Positions 8,573-18,312 are shown, numbered from the stretch's first letter. The stretch is DNA of 64,000 nt from Anaerolineae bacterium (GCA_022823945.1 JAJEBK010000022.1:185465-249464), one strand, 5' to 3'. Numbers and translations: made by a program. The notes: generated from the letters alone by a model not told the origin.

Positions 8573-9316
8573 TCACCCCGACACAATCTGAAAAGCCAGC
8601 GGCGCAGCGGCGTGGACGCCATCGACAGCGATTTCCACGCTCCACACGCCGACAGTGAATTCCGCATCGCTCTGGTCGATGAAGAACCAGATGCAATCGC
8701 CATTGATATTGTTGCGCGGCTGAAAACTGAAGTTGGCGACTTCGCTGCCCTGCCGGCGCCAGACTGACGAGATAGTCGCGCCAGCCGCTACATTATACGC
8801 TTGCGCCACGACATAGATTTGGCTGCTGGCGGGAGTAAAACGCGGGTTGTTGTCGATCGCGCAGTCGCGGTTGTCTACGCCCGAGGCCATCAGCATATTT
8901 TCCAGGCGCGGACCAGGGCTTTGCGCGGTTGGCGGTGTTACGATGACAGCAGGCGGCGTCGCGGCAGGATTGGGAAATGTGTCACTGGCTGCGGGCTGGG
9001 CGGTGGCAGTGGCTTGTTCGCCGACTTCGCCCAGTTGCAAAATGGCGGTGGACAGCCAGGCGCTTTCCGTGCCCAGGTTGATCAGGTTATAGCGCAAAAA
9101 ATCTTGCGCTTCGGCGGCTTCGGTCACGCGAGAACCCACATAGTCCAGTGTGGTTTGCATGCGGGCGCGCACGACAGTGCTGGTGGCGCGCAACTGCGCT
9201 ATCGTTGTTTCGGCGATACTCTGCTCGACGGTGGCAGTCTGTTCCACAGCAGAGGCGGTGCAACTTGTCAAGAGTACCAGCAGCAGCCAAATGCCGAGCC
9301 CGCGTGGCGACTTCAT
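8573..9316 (-). CDS. Putative lipoprotein, Ala/Thr/Pro-rich linker with C-terminal beta domain
   Basis: Starting at ATG 9316 the 247-residue protein has a short lipoprotein signal peptide: MKSPRG, hydrophobic LGIWLLLVLL, then lipobox LTSC with Cys19. A helical region (about 25-95) is followed by an Ala/Pro/Thr linker and a C-terminal domain (about 140-247) ending AAPLAFQIVSG that looks like an extracellular beta-sandwich. A longer frame extends upstream to 9445 but runs into the tmRNA, and its residues are unconvincing. A TATACT box ends only 7 nt before this ATG, indicating a leaderless transcript. Function unknown. Confidence 0.7.
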   Translation of the reverse strand: MKSPRGLGIWLLLVLLTSCTASAVEQTATVEQSIAETTIAQLRATSTVVRARMQTTLDYVGSRVTEAAEAQDFLRYNLINLGTESAWLSTAILQLGEVGEQATATAQPAASDTFPNPAATPPAVIVTPPTAQSPGPRLENMLMASGVDNRDCAIDNNPRFTPASSQIYVVAQAYNVAAGATISSVWRRQGSEVANFSFQPRNNINGDCIWFFIDQSDAEFTVGVWSVEIAVDGVHAAAPLAFQIVSG

Positions 9317-9323
9317 ACCGCGA

Positions 9324-9329
9324 AGTATA
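9324..9329 (-). promoter_or_regulatory. -10 box of the lipoprotein gene (leaderless)
   Basis: On the minus strand TATACT is followed after 7 nt by the ATG at 9316, leaving no room for a Shine-Dalgarno sequence. Transcription would begin at or next to the start codon. Confidence 0.55.
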
Positions 9330-9340
9330 GCCCAGAAAAC

Positions 9341-9370
9341 AAAAACCGCCCCGCAATGCTCGCGAGACGG
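9341..9370 (-). terminator. Intrinsic terminator of ssrA
   Basis: On the minus strand CCGTCTCGC pairs with GCGGGGCGG (nine pairs, two of them G-U) around a 7-nt loop and is followed at once by TTTTTGTTTT. It lies 13 nt after the mature 3' end of the tmRNA and before the lipoprotein promoter. Confidence 0.7.
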
Positions 9371-9382
9371 CTCTACCTGATG

Positions 9383-9770
9383 TGGAAGCGCCGGGGACCT
9401 GCCCCCCGGGTCCGCTGGTTTCGAAAGGCGCACATCTACAAGCATAGCCCGCTGTTTTCTTTCGCGCGCGGCACACCCAGTGGGCGCGGTTTACTGCGCG
9501 CTAGCCGATAGGGCTTGGCACCGCGTTATCGGCGTCTGCGGTGGGCACCCGGGCTTTTTATGACACTCATCGCAGATCACGCCAGGTGGCGACCTTGCGA
9601 GAGCGGTAGGGAATTTTTGGTCCCTACACCCTTATCCCGGTTGCCTAAGCAACCATTGGGAGGGGTTGGAAGTTGGGTTTTGCACCTATGTGCGTTGCCA
9701 GTTTACCGTGTTGTGGCACCACGGCTTGCAGTGCGCTTTCAGCCACCAACGTCGAATCTGATTCGCTCCC
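9383..9770 (-). ncRNA. ssrA: Transfer-messenger RNA (tmRNA)
   Basis: The minus strand begins GGGAGCG at 9770 and ends CGCTTCC plus A at 9383; these form a 7-bp acceptor stem with one G-U pair. The 5' part contains the tmRNA D-arm sequence ATCAGATTCGACG, and the 3' part contains GCTATGCTTGTAGATG and TTTCGAAACCAGCGGACC, which match the conserved tmRNA 3' domain. A CCGTG/CACGG pseudoknot stem precedes the tag. The tag frame ends ...FQPLPMVA at the TAG 9645-9647; the resume codon is uncertain (GCA at 9698 gives a 17-residue tag). After the tag is a GTAGGGA/TCCCTAC hairpin. CCA is not encoded. The T-arm is odd: its loop lacks the usual TTCRA sequence. Confidence 0.9.
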
Positions 9771-9977
9771 TTGCTGGCCAAAGACATCCACCGTCCCAAC
9801 CCGGCGTCTGTCAGCTACCTGTTCATATTTTATCATAGATTTGTTGGCTTGCAATGCCCGCCGAGGCGCAAATAATGTGATTCCAGAACAAGCTTGTCTG
9901 TAGCAGCGAAACAATCGGAGCAAAACGCAAATATGCAGATATGATAGAAGATATCGCTGTTTCTCCGGAGTTGAACC

Positions 9978-10733
9978 ATGCGACTTCTCCGCCGCCACCC
10001 GAAGCGAATTGCGCTGCTAGCTGTGCTCTTGCTAGTGATCGCCTTGGTTGGCGCGCTAGCTTACTTCGAGTCTCCGTCCGGCGCAGTGATGCCCGAGGCG
10101 TTGGCCGCACTGGAATCCGGCGATGGCGTGCAGGTCAGTCGCGGCGGCTGGATCACATTCATGCCTGTCGCGCAGCAGCCTGATGTGGGGTTCATCTTTT
10201 ATCCTGGCGGAAGGGTCGCTGCCGAAGCCTACGCGCCACTGGGACGAGATATCGCGAAAGCGGGCTATCTGAGTGTGATCACGCCCATGCCACTGCATCT
10301 CGCCATATTGAATGTCGACGCGGCTCGCGCGGTCATCAACGCGCACCCACAGATCGAGCGCTGGGTCATCGGCGGTCACTCGCTGGGCGGCGCGATGGCG
10401 GCTCGTTATGCTCACGGCAATCCGCAGCAAATCGTCGGGCTGGCGATCATGGCGGCGTACCCAGAAGCGCAGATCGATTTCAGCCAGCATGACTTGGCAG
10501 TGGCTTCAATTTATGGCGAGCTTGATGGGCTGGCGACTGCGACCGAAGTCGAAGCATCGTTTTCGCGGTTGCCCGCAGATGCCATGAAAGTGCGCATCGC
10601 CGGCGGCAATCATGCGCAGTTCGGGTGGTATGGCGCGCAGGCAGGCGACAACCCGGCGCAGATTGGCCATCGACAGCAGCACGAGCAAGTTGTAGAGGCA
10701 GTCCACCGTCTCCTGGGTGCATCTGGCGGATAG
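9978..10733 (+). CDS. Membrane-anchored alpha/beta hydrolase
   Basis: 251 residues: a basic N-terminus and one transmembrane helix (residues about 10-30), then a short alpha/beta hydrolase core of the Abhydrolase_5 type. The catalytic triad reads Ser135 (GGHSLGGAMA), Asp183 (YGELDGLA) and His212 (GGNHAQFG). Such proteins are extracytoplasmic esterases or lipases; the substrate is unknown. ATG 9978 is preceded by CGGAG. The 9771-9977 gap between the tmRNA 5' end and this gene must contain the two divergent promoters; a TATGAT box near 9940 is the best candidate for this gene. Confidence 0.82.
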   Translation: MRLLRRHPKRIALLAVLLLVIALVGALAYFESPSGAVMPEALAALESGDGVQVSRGGWITFMPVAQQPDVGFIFYPGGRVAAEAYAPLGRDIAKAGYLSVITPMPLHLAILNVDAARAVINAHPQIERWVIGGHSLGGAMAARYAHGNPQQIVGLAIMAAYPEAQIDFSQHDLAVASIYGELDGLATATEVEASFSRLPADAMKVRIAGGNHAQFGWYGAQAGDNPAQIGHRQQHEQVVEAVHRLLGASGG

Positions 10734-10785
10734 CAAGAATCCGTGCTAGATTGACCGTCTATCGGTGGCGAGAGAGGCGGGACAG

Positions 10786-11949
10786 ATGGACGGCGGGGCA
10801 GGACCGCAATTCAAACTGAATGAAGAGCAGGAAATGCTGGTGCGCATGGCGCGCGAGTTCACAGCCGACAATATCATCCCGGTCGCGGCAGAATACGATG
10901 AAAAGGCGATATTCCCCGCCGATATTTTTCATAAAGCCCGCGAGCTGGGCATCGTCAATATGCTCATCCCGGAAGACTATGGCGGGGTTGGCGCGAGCGC
11001 ATTTGAAGAAGTGCTAGTCACCGAAGAACTAGCTTATGGCTGCACCGGCATCAGCTCCAGTCTGGGCTTGAATTCATTGGCAGTGCTGCCGATTTTGCTG
11101 GCGGGCAGCGATGCGCAAAAAGCCTATTGGATGGGCGAGCGCATCAACGATCAGGGGCAGTTCGCGGCTTATGGCGTCACAGAAGCCAACGCCGGCTCCA
11201 ATGTTGTCGGCATACAGACGCGCGCCGACAAACATGGCGCAGCTTATATCATCAACGGCAGCAAGACCTTCATCACCAATGCCAGCTATGCCAATTTCTA
11301 CACCATATTCGCCAAGACCGATCCTGGCGCGGGTCATCGTGGTATGACCTGCTTCATCATCGACCGCGAAACGCCCGGCCTCAGCGTCGGCAAGAAGTTC
11401 GACAAGCTGGGTCAGCGGGCATCGGATACGGCAGAACTGGTCTTCGAGAATGTCGAAGTGCCCCAAGAGAATGTCGTCGGCAGCGTCGGGCAGGGCTTCT
11501 ATATTGCCATGCAGGTATTCGATCATAGTCGCCCCGGTGTGGCGGCGGCTGCCACCGGTTTGCAGCGCCGCGCCTTGGAAGAGAGCGTCAGATATGCCGC
11601 CGAGCGCGAAGCCTTTGGCCAGCCCATTTATCAGCATCAGGCGGTCGGACACAAAATCGCTGACATGGCGATGAATTATGAAGCCTCGCGTTTGTTGACC
11701 TGGCAATCAGCCTGGCAAGTCGATAATGGCATTCACAATCCGCGCATCCCCGCCTATGCCAAAGCTTTCGCCGCGGACATGGCGACCCAGGCGGCGGTCG
11801 ATGCTGTGCAGGTCTTTGGTGGCTATGGCTATATGAAAGAATACCCGGTCGAGAAATTGCTGCGCGATGTAAAGATCTTCCAAATATACGAAGGCACCAG
11901 CGAAATCCAGCGCAACATCATTGTGCGCGAGCTCTTCCGCGGTGCCTGA
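10786..11949 (+). CDS. Acyl-CoA dehydrogenase
   Basis: A 387-residue FAD-dependent acyl-CoA dehydrogenase catalysing the first step of beta-oxidation or of branched-chain acyl-CoA breakdown. FAD/substrate segments AYGVTEANAGSNV and ITNASYANFYTIFAKTD are present, followed by the C-terminal helical domain with QVFGGYGYMKEYPVEKLLRD and the catalytic Glu (about residue 369) in IYEGTSEIQRN. I take ATG 10786, preceded by GAGAGGCGGGAC; an in-frame GTG at 10765 is the alternative. It stands alone between the hydrolase and the ribosomal cluster. Chain-length preference cannot be read. Confidence 0.93.
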   Translation: MDGGAGPQFKLNEEQEMLVRMAREFTADNIIPVAAEYDEKAIFPADIFHKARELGIVNMLIPEDYGGVGASAFEEVLVTEELAYGCTGISSSLGLNSLAVLPILLAGSDAQKAYWMGERINDQGQFAAYGVTEANAGSNVVGIQTRADKHGAAYIINGSKTFITNASYANFYTIFAKTDPGAGHRGMTCFIIDRETPGLSVGKKFDKLGQRASDTAELVFENVEVPQENVVGSVGQGFYIAMQVFDHSRPGVAAAATGLQRRALEESVRYAAEREAFGQPIYQHQAVGHKIADMAMNYEASRLLTWQSAWQVDNGIHNPRIPAYAKAFAADMATQAAVDAVQVFGGYGYMKEYPVEKLLRDVKIFQIYEGTSEIQRNIIVRELFRGA

Positions 11950-11993
11950 TCGTCATGCCGCAGGCAATTCTAAAAATGTGACAAATTCCTACC

Positions 11994-12022
11994 TTGACAG
12001 CTTATTTTGCCCCTGCTAGCAT
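11994..12022 (+). promoter_or_regulatory. Sigma-70-type promoter of the str/S10 super-operon
   Basis: A perfect -35 TTGACA (11994-11999) is separated by 17 bp from -10 TAGCAT (12017-12022). Transcription would start near 12030, leaving a 5' leader of about 180 nt before rpsL in which I see no known riboswitch or r-protein binding motif. Confidence 0.75.
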
Positions 12023-12211
12023 CCATCTTCGCGTGCACAGCCAGCATCCTCCACGTATGAGGCAAGGCTGGTTGAACTGAGCAAATGTGGCGAAAGAGCC
12101 CGGCAATGGCGGGGCATCTCGTCAATGAAACAGTAGAGATGGGCGTCCAGGTGCGCCTGTTTGCTTGTCTAAGCGCTGAAAAAGCAGCCGATAGAAATTA
12201 CGGAGTAGCGT

Positions 12212-12628
12212 ATGCCGACCATCAACCAGTTGGTGCGCAAAGGTCGCAAGTCCAAGAGCAAGAAGAACAAGGCGCCTGCCCTGCAATATACATTTAACGC
12301 CTTGAAGAATCGCCGGGCGCGTCAGCAGAAAGGCGCGCCACAAAAGCGCGGTGTCTGCACACAGGTCAAAACGATGACGCCCAAGAAACCCAATTCGGCT
12401 TTGCGCAAGGTTGCTCGCGTGCGCCTGACCAACGGCATAGAAGTTTCCGCCTACATCGGCGGCGAGGGGCACAACCTGCAAGAGCACAGCGTGGTGCTGG
12501 TGCGCGGCGGCCGTGTCAAAGATTTGCCGGGCGTTCGCTACCACATCGTGCGCGGCAGCCTGGATACCAACGGCGTCGAAGGGCGCGGTCAACGGCGCAG
12601 CAAATACGGGACCAAACGTCCCAGGTAA
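12212..12628 (+). CDS. rpsL: 30S ribosomal protein S12
   Basis: 138 residues, first gene of the str block. It contains the invariant [13 protein letters not shown] decoding-centre loop and the [19 protein letters not shown] segment, and ends SKYGTKRPR. Compared with the 124-residue proteobacterial form it carries an extra loop of about 14 residues before [10 protein letters not shown], as in Firmicutes and other Chloroflexota. The lysines at which streptomycin-resistance changes occur elsewhere are wild type. Ribosome-binding site GGAG upstream of ATG 12212. Confidence 0.98.
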   Translation: MPTINQLVRKGRKSKSKKNKAPALQYTFNALKNRRARQQKGAPQKRGVCTQVKTMTPKKPNSALRKVARVRLTNGIEVSAYIGGEGHNLQEHSVVLVRGGRVKDLPGVRYHIVRGSLDTNGVEGRGQRRSKYGTKRPR

Positions 12629-12645
12629 GCGGGAGAAAACGAGAA

Positions 12646-13113
12646 ATGCCCAGAAGAAACCGTCCGCCCAAACGCATTCCGCCACCCGATGCCAAATACG
12701 GCAATCTGCATGTGGCCATGTTCATCAACCGCATGATGCACGGTGGCAAGAAGAGCCTGGCGACTCGCATCATGTACAACGCATTCGACCGCATGGAAGA
12801 GCGCGCCAAGAAAGACCCGGTAGAAGTTTTTGAGATAGCCATTCGCAATGTCGCGCCGGCTGTCGAAGTCAAGCCCAAGCGCGTCGGCGGCTCGACCTAT
12901 CAAGTGCCTATCGATGTTTCGCACGAGCGTGGAATCACCCTGGCGATGCGCTGGCTGATCATGTTTGCCCGCGCCCGCAGCGGCAGAAGCATGGCCGAAA
13001 AGCTCACTAACGAGTTGCTGGATGCCTACAACGGGCAGGGCAATGCGGTGCGCCGCAAGGACGAAACCCATCGCATGGCCGAGGCGAACCGCGCCTTTGC
13101 CCATTTTCGCTAG
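12646..13113 (+). CDS. rpsG: 30S ribosomal protein S7
   Basis: 155 residues, normal length. It nucleates assembly of the 30S head and contacts tRNA at the E site. Diagnostic segments are MPRRNRPPKRIPPPD, MMHGGKKSLATRIMYNA and VGGSTYQVPIDV, ending in NRAFAHFR. It lies 17 nt after rpsL with GGGAGAAAACG as the ribosome-binding region. Confidence 0.98.
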   Translation: MPRRNRPPKRIPPPDAKYGNLHVAMFINRMMHGGKKSLATRIMYNAFDRMEERAKKDPVEVFEIAIRNVAPAVEVKPKRVGGSTYQVPIDVSHERGITLAMRWLIMFARARSGRSMAEKLTNELLDAYNGQGNAVRRKDETHRMAEANRAFAHFR

Positions 13114-13161
13114 AGCTTGAAAGCGCACCTGCAGCGGATACGCGTGGGAACTGGACGAGAG

Positions 13162-15261
13162 ATGACAATGTTGAACCCGGATTTTGAACTAGCCAAAGTG
13201 CGCAATATCGGCATCATCGCGCATATTGACGCCGGCAAGACGACTGTGACCGAGCGCGTGCTCTATTACACGGGTATGGTGCACAAGATCGGCGAGACGC
13301 ACGAAGGCTCTGCCACCACCGACTATATGGAGCAGGAGCGCGAGCGCGGCATCACCATCACATCGGCGGCGGTGACGGCTGGCTGGGATGATCACCAGAT
13401 CAATATCATCGATACGCCTGGCCATGTCGACTTCACAGCCGAGGTGCAGCGCAGCCTGCGCGTTTTGGATGGCGGCATCACCGTCTTTGACAGCGTGGCT
13501 GGCGTCGAGCCGCAATCGGAAACGGTCTGGCGGCAGGCATCGGATTACAATGTGCCGCGTTTGTGCTTCGTCAACAAGATGGACCGCATCGGCGCGGATT
13601 TTGACCGCTGCGTCACTATGCTGGTCGACCGGCTCAATGCCAACCCGGTCGTCATCCAGGTGCCCTATGGCAGCGGCGAGAATTTTCAAGGCATCATTGA
13701 TCTTCTCAATATGGAGTTGATCACCTATGGCAATGACGAAGGCACCGATATCCGCTATCACACCATCCCCGAGAGCCACCGCGAAATGGCGGAAACGCGC
13801 CGCGAGGAGATGATCGAAAAGATCGTCGAAAACGACGAATACCTGACGATGAAGTTCCTCGAAGAAGAAGAGATCACCGATGAAGAATTGGTGGGCGCGC
13901 TGCGTGCTGGCACCATTTCGGGCGCGCTGCACCCAGTCATGTGTGGCGCTGCGCTGAAGAACAAGGGCGTGCAGGCGCTGCTGAATATGGTGGTGGCGCT
14001 GTTGCCTTCGCCGCTGGATATCCCGCCTATCACGGGCGAGCATCCCAAAGATGGCTCGGAGCTGCTGCGCCGCGCCAATGACACCGATCCGCTGGCGGCG
14101 CTGGTGTTCAAAATCGTGTCCGACCAATACGGGCGGCTGGCCTTCACTCGCGTCTATTCGGGCGTGTTGAAAGCTGGAACGATGGTGATCAATCCAGGCA
14201 ATGGCCGCCGCGAGCGCATCGGACGCATCGTGCGCATGTTTGCCGACCGCCGCGAAGATGTCAAAGAAGTGCACGCGGGGGATATCGCTGCTGTCATCGG
14301 CATGAAAGAGACCTTTACTGGCGATACGCTCTGCGCGCCCACCAGCCCCATCTTGCTGGAGAATATCACTTTTCCCGCGCCGGTGGTCGAGGTGGCAATC
14401 GAGCCCAACACCAAAGCCGATCAAGACAAAATGGGCATCGGCTTGCGGAAACTGGCGGAAGAAGACCCCACTTTCCAAATCGAGGTCGATGACCAGTTGG
14501 GGCAGACAAAAATCAAAGGCATGGGCGAGCTGCACCTGGAAGTGCTGGTAGACCGCCTGATGCGCGAATATGGCGTGGAAGCGCGCGTGGGCAGACCGCG
14601 AGTCGCCTACCGCGAGACGATCACTCGCATGATTGAAATCGATACTACCTTCCGCCGGCAGACGGGTGGTGCCGGGCAATATGCCCGTTGTACGATTCGC
14701 TTCGAACCGCTGCCAGACGAAGAAAAAGACGAAGCAGTCGGCGAGCTCTACTTCGTAGACGCCATCCGCGGCGGCAGCATCCCCAAGGAGTTTGTCCCGG
14801 CTGTCAAAAAAGGTGTCAGCCAGGCGATGCAGGGCGGCGTCATCGCGGGGTATCCGGTTGTCGGCATCAAGGCTTCGTTGGTCGATGGCGCTTTTCACGA
14901 AGTGGATTCCAGTGAAATCGCCTTTACTATCGCTGGCTCGATGTGCCTGAAAGAAGGCATTCAGAAGGGCGCGCCAGTCATTTTGGAGCCGTCGATGCGC
15001 GTGGAGGTGGTCGTCCCTGATGGCTATACCGGCGCGGTGGTCGGCGATATTTCGGCGCGGCGCGGCGTTATCACGGGCATGGAGCCGCACAGCGAAGGCA
15101 TCTCGGTCATCAAGGCGCAAGTGCCGCTGGGCGAGATGTTCGGTTATGCCAACGACCTGCGCAATAACACCCAGGGTCGTGGCAACTTTAGCATGGAGTT
15201 CGATACCTACACGATCGCGCCAAGAGATATCGCCGAGTTGGTGAAATCCGGGGCGCGCTAG
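13162..15261 (+). CDS. fusA: Elongation factor G
   Basis: About 699 residues. The GTPase domain shows G1 [10 protein letters not shown]3 DTPGHVDFT and G4 NKMDRIGAD; domains II-V follow in the usual order with [14 protein letters not shown] and the domain IV tip [13 protein letters not shown] drives translocation and ribosome recycling with RRF. I prefer ATG 13162 (or 13168), preceded by GGACGAGAG, over an in-frame start at 13117 that begins 3 nt after rpsG. Confidence 0.97.
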   Translation: MTMLNPDFELAKVRNIGIIAHIDAGKTTVTERVLYYTGMVHKIGETHEGSATTDYMEQERERGITITSAAVTAGWDDHQINIIDTPGHVDFTAEVQRSLRVLDGGITVFDSVAGVEPQSETVWRQASDYNVPRLCFVNKMDRIGADFDRCVTMLVDRLNANPVVIQVPYGSGENFQGIIDLLNMELITYGNDEGTDIRYHTIPESHREMAETRREEMIEKIVENDEYLTMKFLEEEEITDEELVGALRAGTISGALHPVMCGAALKNKGVQALLNMVVALLPSPLDIPPITGEHPKDGSELLRRANDTDPLAALVFKIVSDQYGRLAFTRVYSGVLKAGTMVINPGNGRRERIGRIVRMFADRREDVKEVHAGDIAAVIGMKETFTGDTLCAPTSPILLENITFPAPVVEVAIEPNTKADQDKMGIGLRKLAEEDPTFQIEVDDQLGQTKIKGMGELHLEVLVDRLMREYGVEARVGRPRVAYRETITRMIEIDTTFRRQTGGAGQYARCTIRFEPLPDEEKDEAVGELYFVDAIRGGSIPKEFVPAVKKGVSQAMQGGVIAGYPVVGIKASLVDGAFHEVDSSEIAFTIAGSMCLKEGIQKGAPVILEPSMRVEVVVPDGYTGAVVGDISARRGVITGMEPHSEGISVIKAQVPLGEMFGYANDLRNNTQGRGNFSMEFDTYTIAPRDIAELVKSGAR

Positions 15262-15268
15262 GGTAGGG

Positions 15269-15286
15269 GGCTGAGGGGACTCAGCC
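15269..15286 (+). other. Perfect hairpin after fusA (GNRA loop)
   Basis: GGCTGAG and CTCAGCC form a 7-bp stem closed by the tetraloop GGGA, just after the fusA stop codon. There is no U-tract, so it is more likely an mRNA stability or processing element than a terminator. Confidence 0.55.
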
Positions 15287-15346
15287 GCCAATTTCGTTCG
15301 TTATCTCACTATTCGAGTCCGAGGAGTGCACAAGAGGAACAGACCG

Positions 15347-16546
15347 ATGGCAAAGGGAAAATTCGAGCGTAGCAAACCACATGTAAATATCGGCACGATC
15401 GGCCATGTCGATCACGGCAAGACGACCCTGACCGCCGCGATCACCAAGGTCCTGGCGTTGAAAGGGCAGGCGCAGATGCGCGAATACGGCGACATCGACA
15501 ATGCGCCGGAAGAACGCGCCCGCGGTATCACGATCAATATCCGCCATGTCGAATATGAAACCGACAATCGGCATTATGCGCATGTAGACTGCCCGGGCCA
15601 CCGCGATTACATCAAGAACATGATTACCGGGGCAGCGCAGATGGATGGCGCGATCCTGGTCGTCAGCGCGCCCGACGGTCCCATGCCACAGACCCGCGAG
15701 CATGTCCTGCTGGCGAAACAAGTCGAGGTGCCGGCCATGGTCGTCTACCTCAACAAGACCGACCAGATGGATGACGAAGAACTTATTGAGCTGGTCGAAA
15801 TGGAATTGGCGGAGCTGCTGGAAGGCTACGACTTCGACCCCGATACACCCATCATCAAAGGCTCTGCGCTGGCTGCGGAAGAATGTGACAGCGATGACGC
15901 CGGCGCGCCCGAATACGCCTCGATCGTCGAGCTCATGGACGCGGTTGATGAGTGGATCCCCACGCCCGTGCGTGATGTCGACAAGCCTTTCATGATGGCG
16001 ATCGAAGATGTCTTTTCCATCAAGGGGCGTGGCACGGTCGTAACCGGCAGCGTCGCCCGCGGCACCCTGTTGAAGGGTACTGAAGTCGACATCGTCGGTT
16101 TGCGAGACGAAATCCCCAAGACGGTCGTCACCGGCATCGAAATGTTCAACAAAGAGCTGGATCAGGCGCAGGCTGGCGACAACGCTGGCATCTTGCTGCG
16201 TGGCGTGGCGCGCACCGATGTGCAGCGCGGCATGGTTATCGCCAAGGTGGGCAGCATTACCCCGCACAAAAAGTTCAAGTGCGAGGTCTATGTGCTGCGC
16301 CGCGACGAAGGCGGACGTCATAAAGCCTTCTTCACCGGCTATCGTCCGCAATTCTATATCCGCACCATGGATGTCACCGGCACCATCACTTTGCCCGACG
16401 GCGTAGAGATGGTCATGCCCGGCGACAATGTCAACCTGGATGTAGAGTTGATCACGCCGGTTGCGCTGGAGCGCGGTTCGTCTTTCGCCATCCGCGAGGG
16501 CGGTTTGACCGTCGGCGCCGGGCGTATTACCGAGATACTTGAGTAG
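15347..16546 (+). CDS. tuf: Elongation factor Tu
   Basis: 399 residues. EF-Tu delivers aminoacyl-tRNA to the ribosome. The GTPase motifs [18 protein letters not shown] and NKTDQMDD are intact, followed by domain II ([14 protein letters not shown]) and domain III ([19 protein letters not shown], ending [11 protein letters not shown]). Divergences from most EF-Tu proteins include SIKGRG for SITGRG. ATG 15347 with AGAGGAACAG upstream; the in-frame 15326 start has no such signal. Confidence 0.97.
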   Translation: MAKGKFERSKPHVNIGTIGHVDHGKTTLTAAITKVLALKGQAQMREYGDIDNAPEERARGITINIRHVEYETDNRHYAHVDCPGHRDYIKNMITGAAQMDGAILVVSAPDGPMPQTREHVLLAKQVEVPAMVVYLNKTDQMDDEELIELVEMELAELLEGYDFDPDTPIIKGSALAAEECDSDDAGAPEYASIVELMDAVDEWIPTPVRDVDKPFMMAIEDVFSIKGRGTVVTGSVARGTLLKGTEVDIVGLRDEIPKTVVTGIEMFNKELDQAQAGDNAGILLRGVARTDVQRGMVIAKVGSITPHKKFKCEVYVLRRDEGGRHKAFFTGYRPQFYIRTMDVTGTITLPDGVEMVMPGDNVNLDVELITPVALERGSSFAIREGGLTVGAGRITEILE

Positions 16547-16557
16547 GTCTGTCTGGA

Positions 16558-16595
16558 GCGTGGGCGGGACCTCTCTGCGAGGCGGTCGCCCACGC
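16558..16595 (+). other. Intergenic stem-loop between tuf and rpsJ
   Basis: GCGTGGGCG (16558-16566) is the exact reverse complement of CGCCCACGC (16587-16595), and an inner ACC/GGT pair extends the stem around a loop of about 15 nt. No T-run follows. It sits in the position of the S10 operon leader and could serve as a processing or attenuation element. Confidence 0.5.
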
Positions 16596-16618
16596 CGCAC
16601 ACAGCCAAAGGTTGGGGC

Positions 16619-16927
16619 ATGGCAAAGAACAAAATCCGCATTCGATTGAAAGCCTATGACCATCGCGTGCTCGACCAGTCGGCGGTGCGCATCGTCGACA
16701 CGGCAGAACGCACCGGCTCGCGAGTTGTGGGTCCCGTGCCGCTGCCCACGCGCATAGAGCGGTTCACCGTGCGGCGCTCGCCATTTATTGACAAAGATTC
16801 GCAAGAGCATTTTGAGGTGCGCACGCACAAGCGCCTGATCGATGTGCTCGACCCGGACAGCAAAACCATCGACACGCTGATGCGGCTGAACCTGCCGGCT
16901 GGCGTCGATATTGAAATCAAGATTTAG
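16619..16927 (+). CDS. rpsJ: 30S ribosomal protein S10
   Basis: 102 residues, standard length, starting [19 protein letters not shown] and containing [16 protein letters not shown]. Besides its 30S role it is NusE, part of the antitermination complex. First gene of the S10 block. The start is preceded by AAAGGTTGGGGC. Confidence 0.98.
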   Translation: MAKNKIRIRLKAYDHRVLDQSAVRIVDTAERTGSRVVGPVPLPTRIERFTVRRSPFIDKDSQEHFEVRTHKRLIDVLDPDSKTIDTLMRLNLPAGVDIEIKI

Positions 16928-17011
16928 GGACGGCGCAGCGTCGTCAACAGGACAGGATTCGGGTAGCAGCGCGACCAACGCAAACGCCAGCGCCCGAGCG
17001 GAGGCTAAATC

Positions 17012-17650
17012 ATGAAAGGCATGATTGGCAAAAAAGTGGGCATGACCCAGGTCTTTGACGAGCAAGGCACGGTCATCCCTGTGACGGTTATCCAGGCTGG
17101 TCCCTGCTATGTGACCCAGGTGCGCAACCAGGCGCGCGATGGGTATGTGTCGGTGCAATTGGGTTTTGGCGAAACCAAGCCCAAGAATCTGACCAAGGGG
17201 CAGCTGGGGCACTTGCAGAAATCGGACTTGCCGGCGTTGCGTCACCTGCGCGAATTTCGCCTGGCGGATGACGCCGGTATCGAGGTCGAAGAAGGGCAAG
17301 AGATCACGGTTGCCGTCTTTGAGCGCGGCGAAATGGTCGATGTAATCGGCACGAGCAAAGGGCGCGGGCATGCTGGCACCATCAAGCGGCACGGCTTCGC
17401 GCGCGGACCGAAAACGCACGGTCAATCCGACCGCATGCGTTCGCCCGGTTCTATCGGCATGTGCGCGACGCCCGGCCGCACGCTCAAGGGCAAGAGGATG
17501 GCGGGCCGCATGGGCAACGACCGTATCACGGTGCAAAACCTGTCCCTGGTGCTTGTCGATGCCGAGAAAAACCTGTTGGCCGTCAAAGGCTCTGTGCCCG
17601 GTGCCAAGGGCAGCATCGTCATAATCAAGCCCGCCAACAAGCGCGCCTGA
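17012..17650 (+). CDS. rplC: 50S ribosomal protein L3
   Basis: 212 residues. Starts [19 protein letters not shown] and contains the peptidyl-transferase-reaching loop with [20 protein letters not shown] and [25 protein letters not shown] stands 6 nt before ATG 17012. The 84-nt rpsJ-rplC gap shows nothing recognisable. Confidence 0.98.
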   Translation: MKGMIGKKVGMTQVFDEQGTVIPVTVIQAGPCYVTQVRNQARDGYVSVQLGFGETKPKNLTKGQLGHLQKSDLPALRHLREFRLADDAGIEVEEGQEITVAVFERGEMVDVIGTSKGRGHAGTIKRHGFARGPKTHGQSDRMRSPGSIGMCATPGRTLKGKRMAGRMGNDRITVQNLSLVLVDAEKNLLAVKGSVPGAKGSIVIIKPANKRA

Positions 17651-17681
17651 GCCAACAGCGCAACCTACAGGAGTTACGGCA

Positions 17682-18311
17682 ATGCAGTTTCCAGTCTTGA
17701 ACAGCGCCGGGCAAGAAGTCTCGCAGGTCGAGCTGCCGCCCGATGTCTTTGAAGCCAAGATCAATGTGGGCTTGATGCACCAGGCTTTTGTGCGTCAGAT
17801 GGCCAACGCCCGTCAAGGCACACACAGTACGCGCTCCCGCGGGCAGATCCGCGCGACCGGCGGCAAGTGGTATCGGCAAAAGGGCACAGGTCGGGCGCGT
17901 CATGGTGCCCAAAGCGCGCCCATCTTTGTCGGCGGCGGCTTGGCGCATGGACCCAAACCGCGTGATTATACGAAGAAGATGCCCCGCAAAATGCGCCAAG
18001 GTGCCATCCGCTCTACACTGAGCGCCTTGGTCCGCGATGGGCAGTTGGTTTTACTGGACGAGCTGGCGATGGACGAGCCGAAGACGCAGGCGATGCGCCA
18101 GCTAATCGAATCGCTGGTCGGCGAGCAGTCGGCGCTGATTGTCGTGACGGCAGAGCAGAAAGTGGTGCGTAAAAGTGTCAGCAACCTGGCGAACGCGCAC
18201 AGCATCGTCGTCAATTATTTGAATGTTCGCGACCTGCTGAAGTATGACAAGGTCATCATGCCGCTGGCATCGCTGGATGTCATTACTAGCCTGTGGAGCA
18301 AGGGAAAGTAA
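17682..18311 (+). CDS. rplD: 50S ribosomal protein L4
   Basis: 209 residues. The extended tunnel loop is recognisable in TRSRGQIRATGGKWYRQKG, followed by GRARHGAQSAPIFVGGGLAHGP. In E. coli L4 represses its own operon by binding the leader; no equivalent leader structure was identified here. Its TAA lies 1 nt before the rplW start. Confidence 0.97.
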   Translation: MQFPVLNSAGQEVSQVELPPDVFEAKINVGLMHQAFVRQMANARQGTHSTRSRGQIRATGGKWYRQKGTGRARHGAQSAPIFVGGGLAHGPKPRDYTKKMPRKMRQGAIRSTLSALVRDGQLVLLDELAMDEPKTQAMRQLIESLVGEQSALIVVTAEQKVVRKSVSNLANAHSIVVNYLNVRDLLKYDKVIMPLASLDVITSLWSKGK

Positions 18312-18312
18312 C

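Noticed and set aside
12085..12297. 70-residue ORF in the rpsL leader
   Set aside because: Overlaps rpsL in another frame and lacks any recognisable sequence; better explained as 5' leader.
13189..15291. 700-residue minus-strand ORF opposite fusA
   Set aside because: Antisense shadow of EF-G with no recognisable protein features.
15281..17764. 827-residue minus-strand ORF spanning tuf, rpsJ and rplC
   Set aside because: Shadow of three highly conserved genes; residues are His/Asp/Gln rich with no domains.
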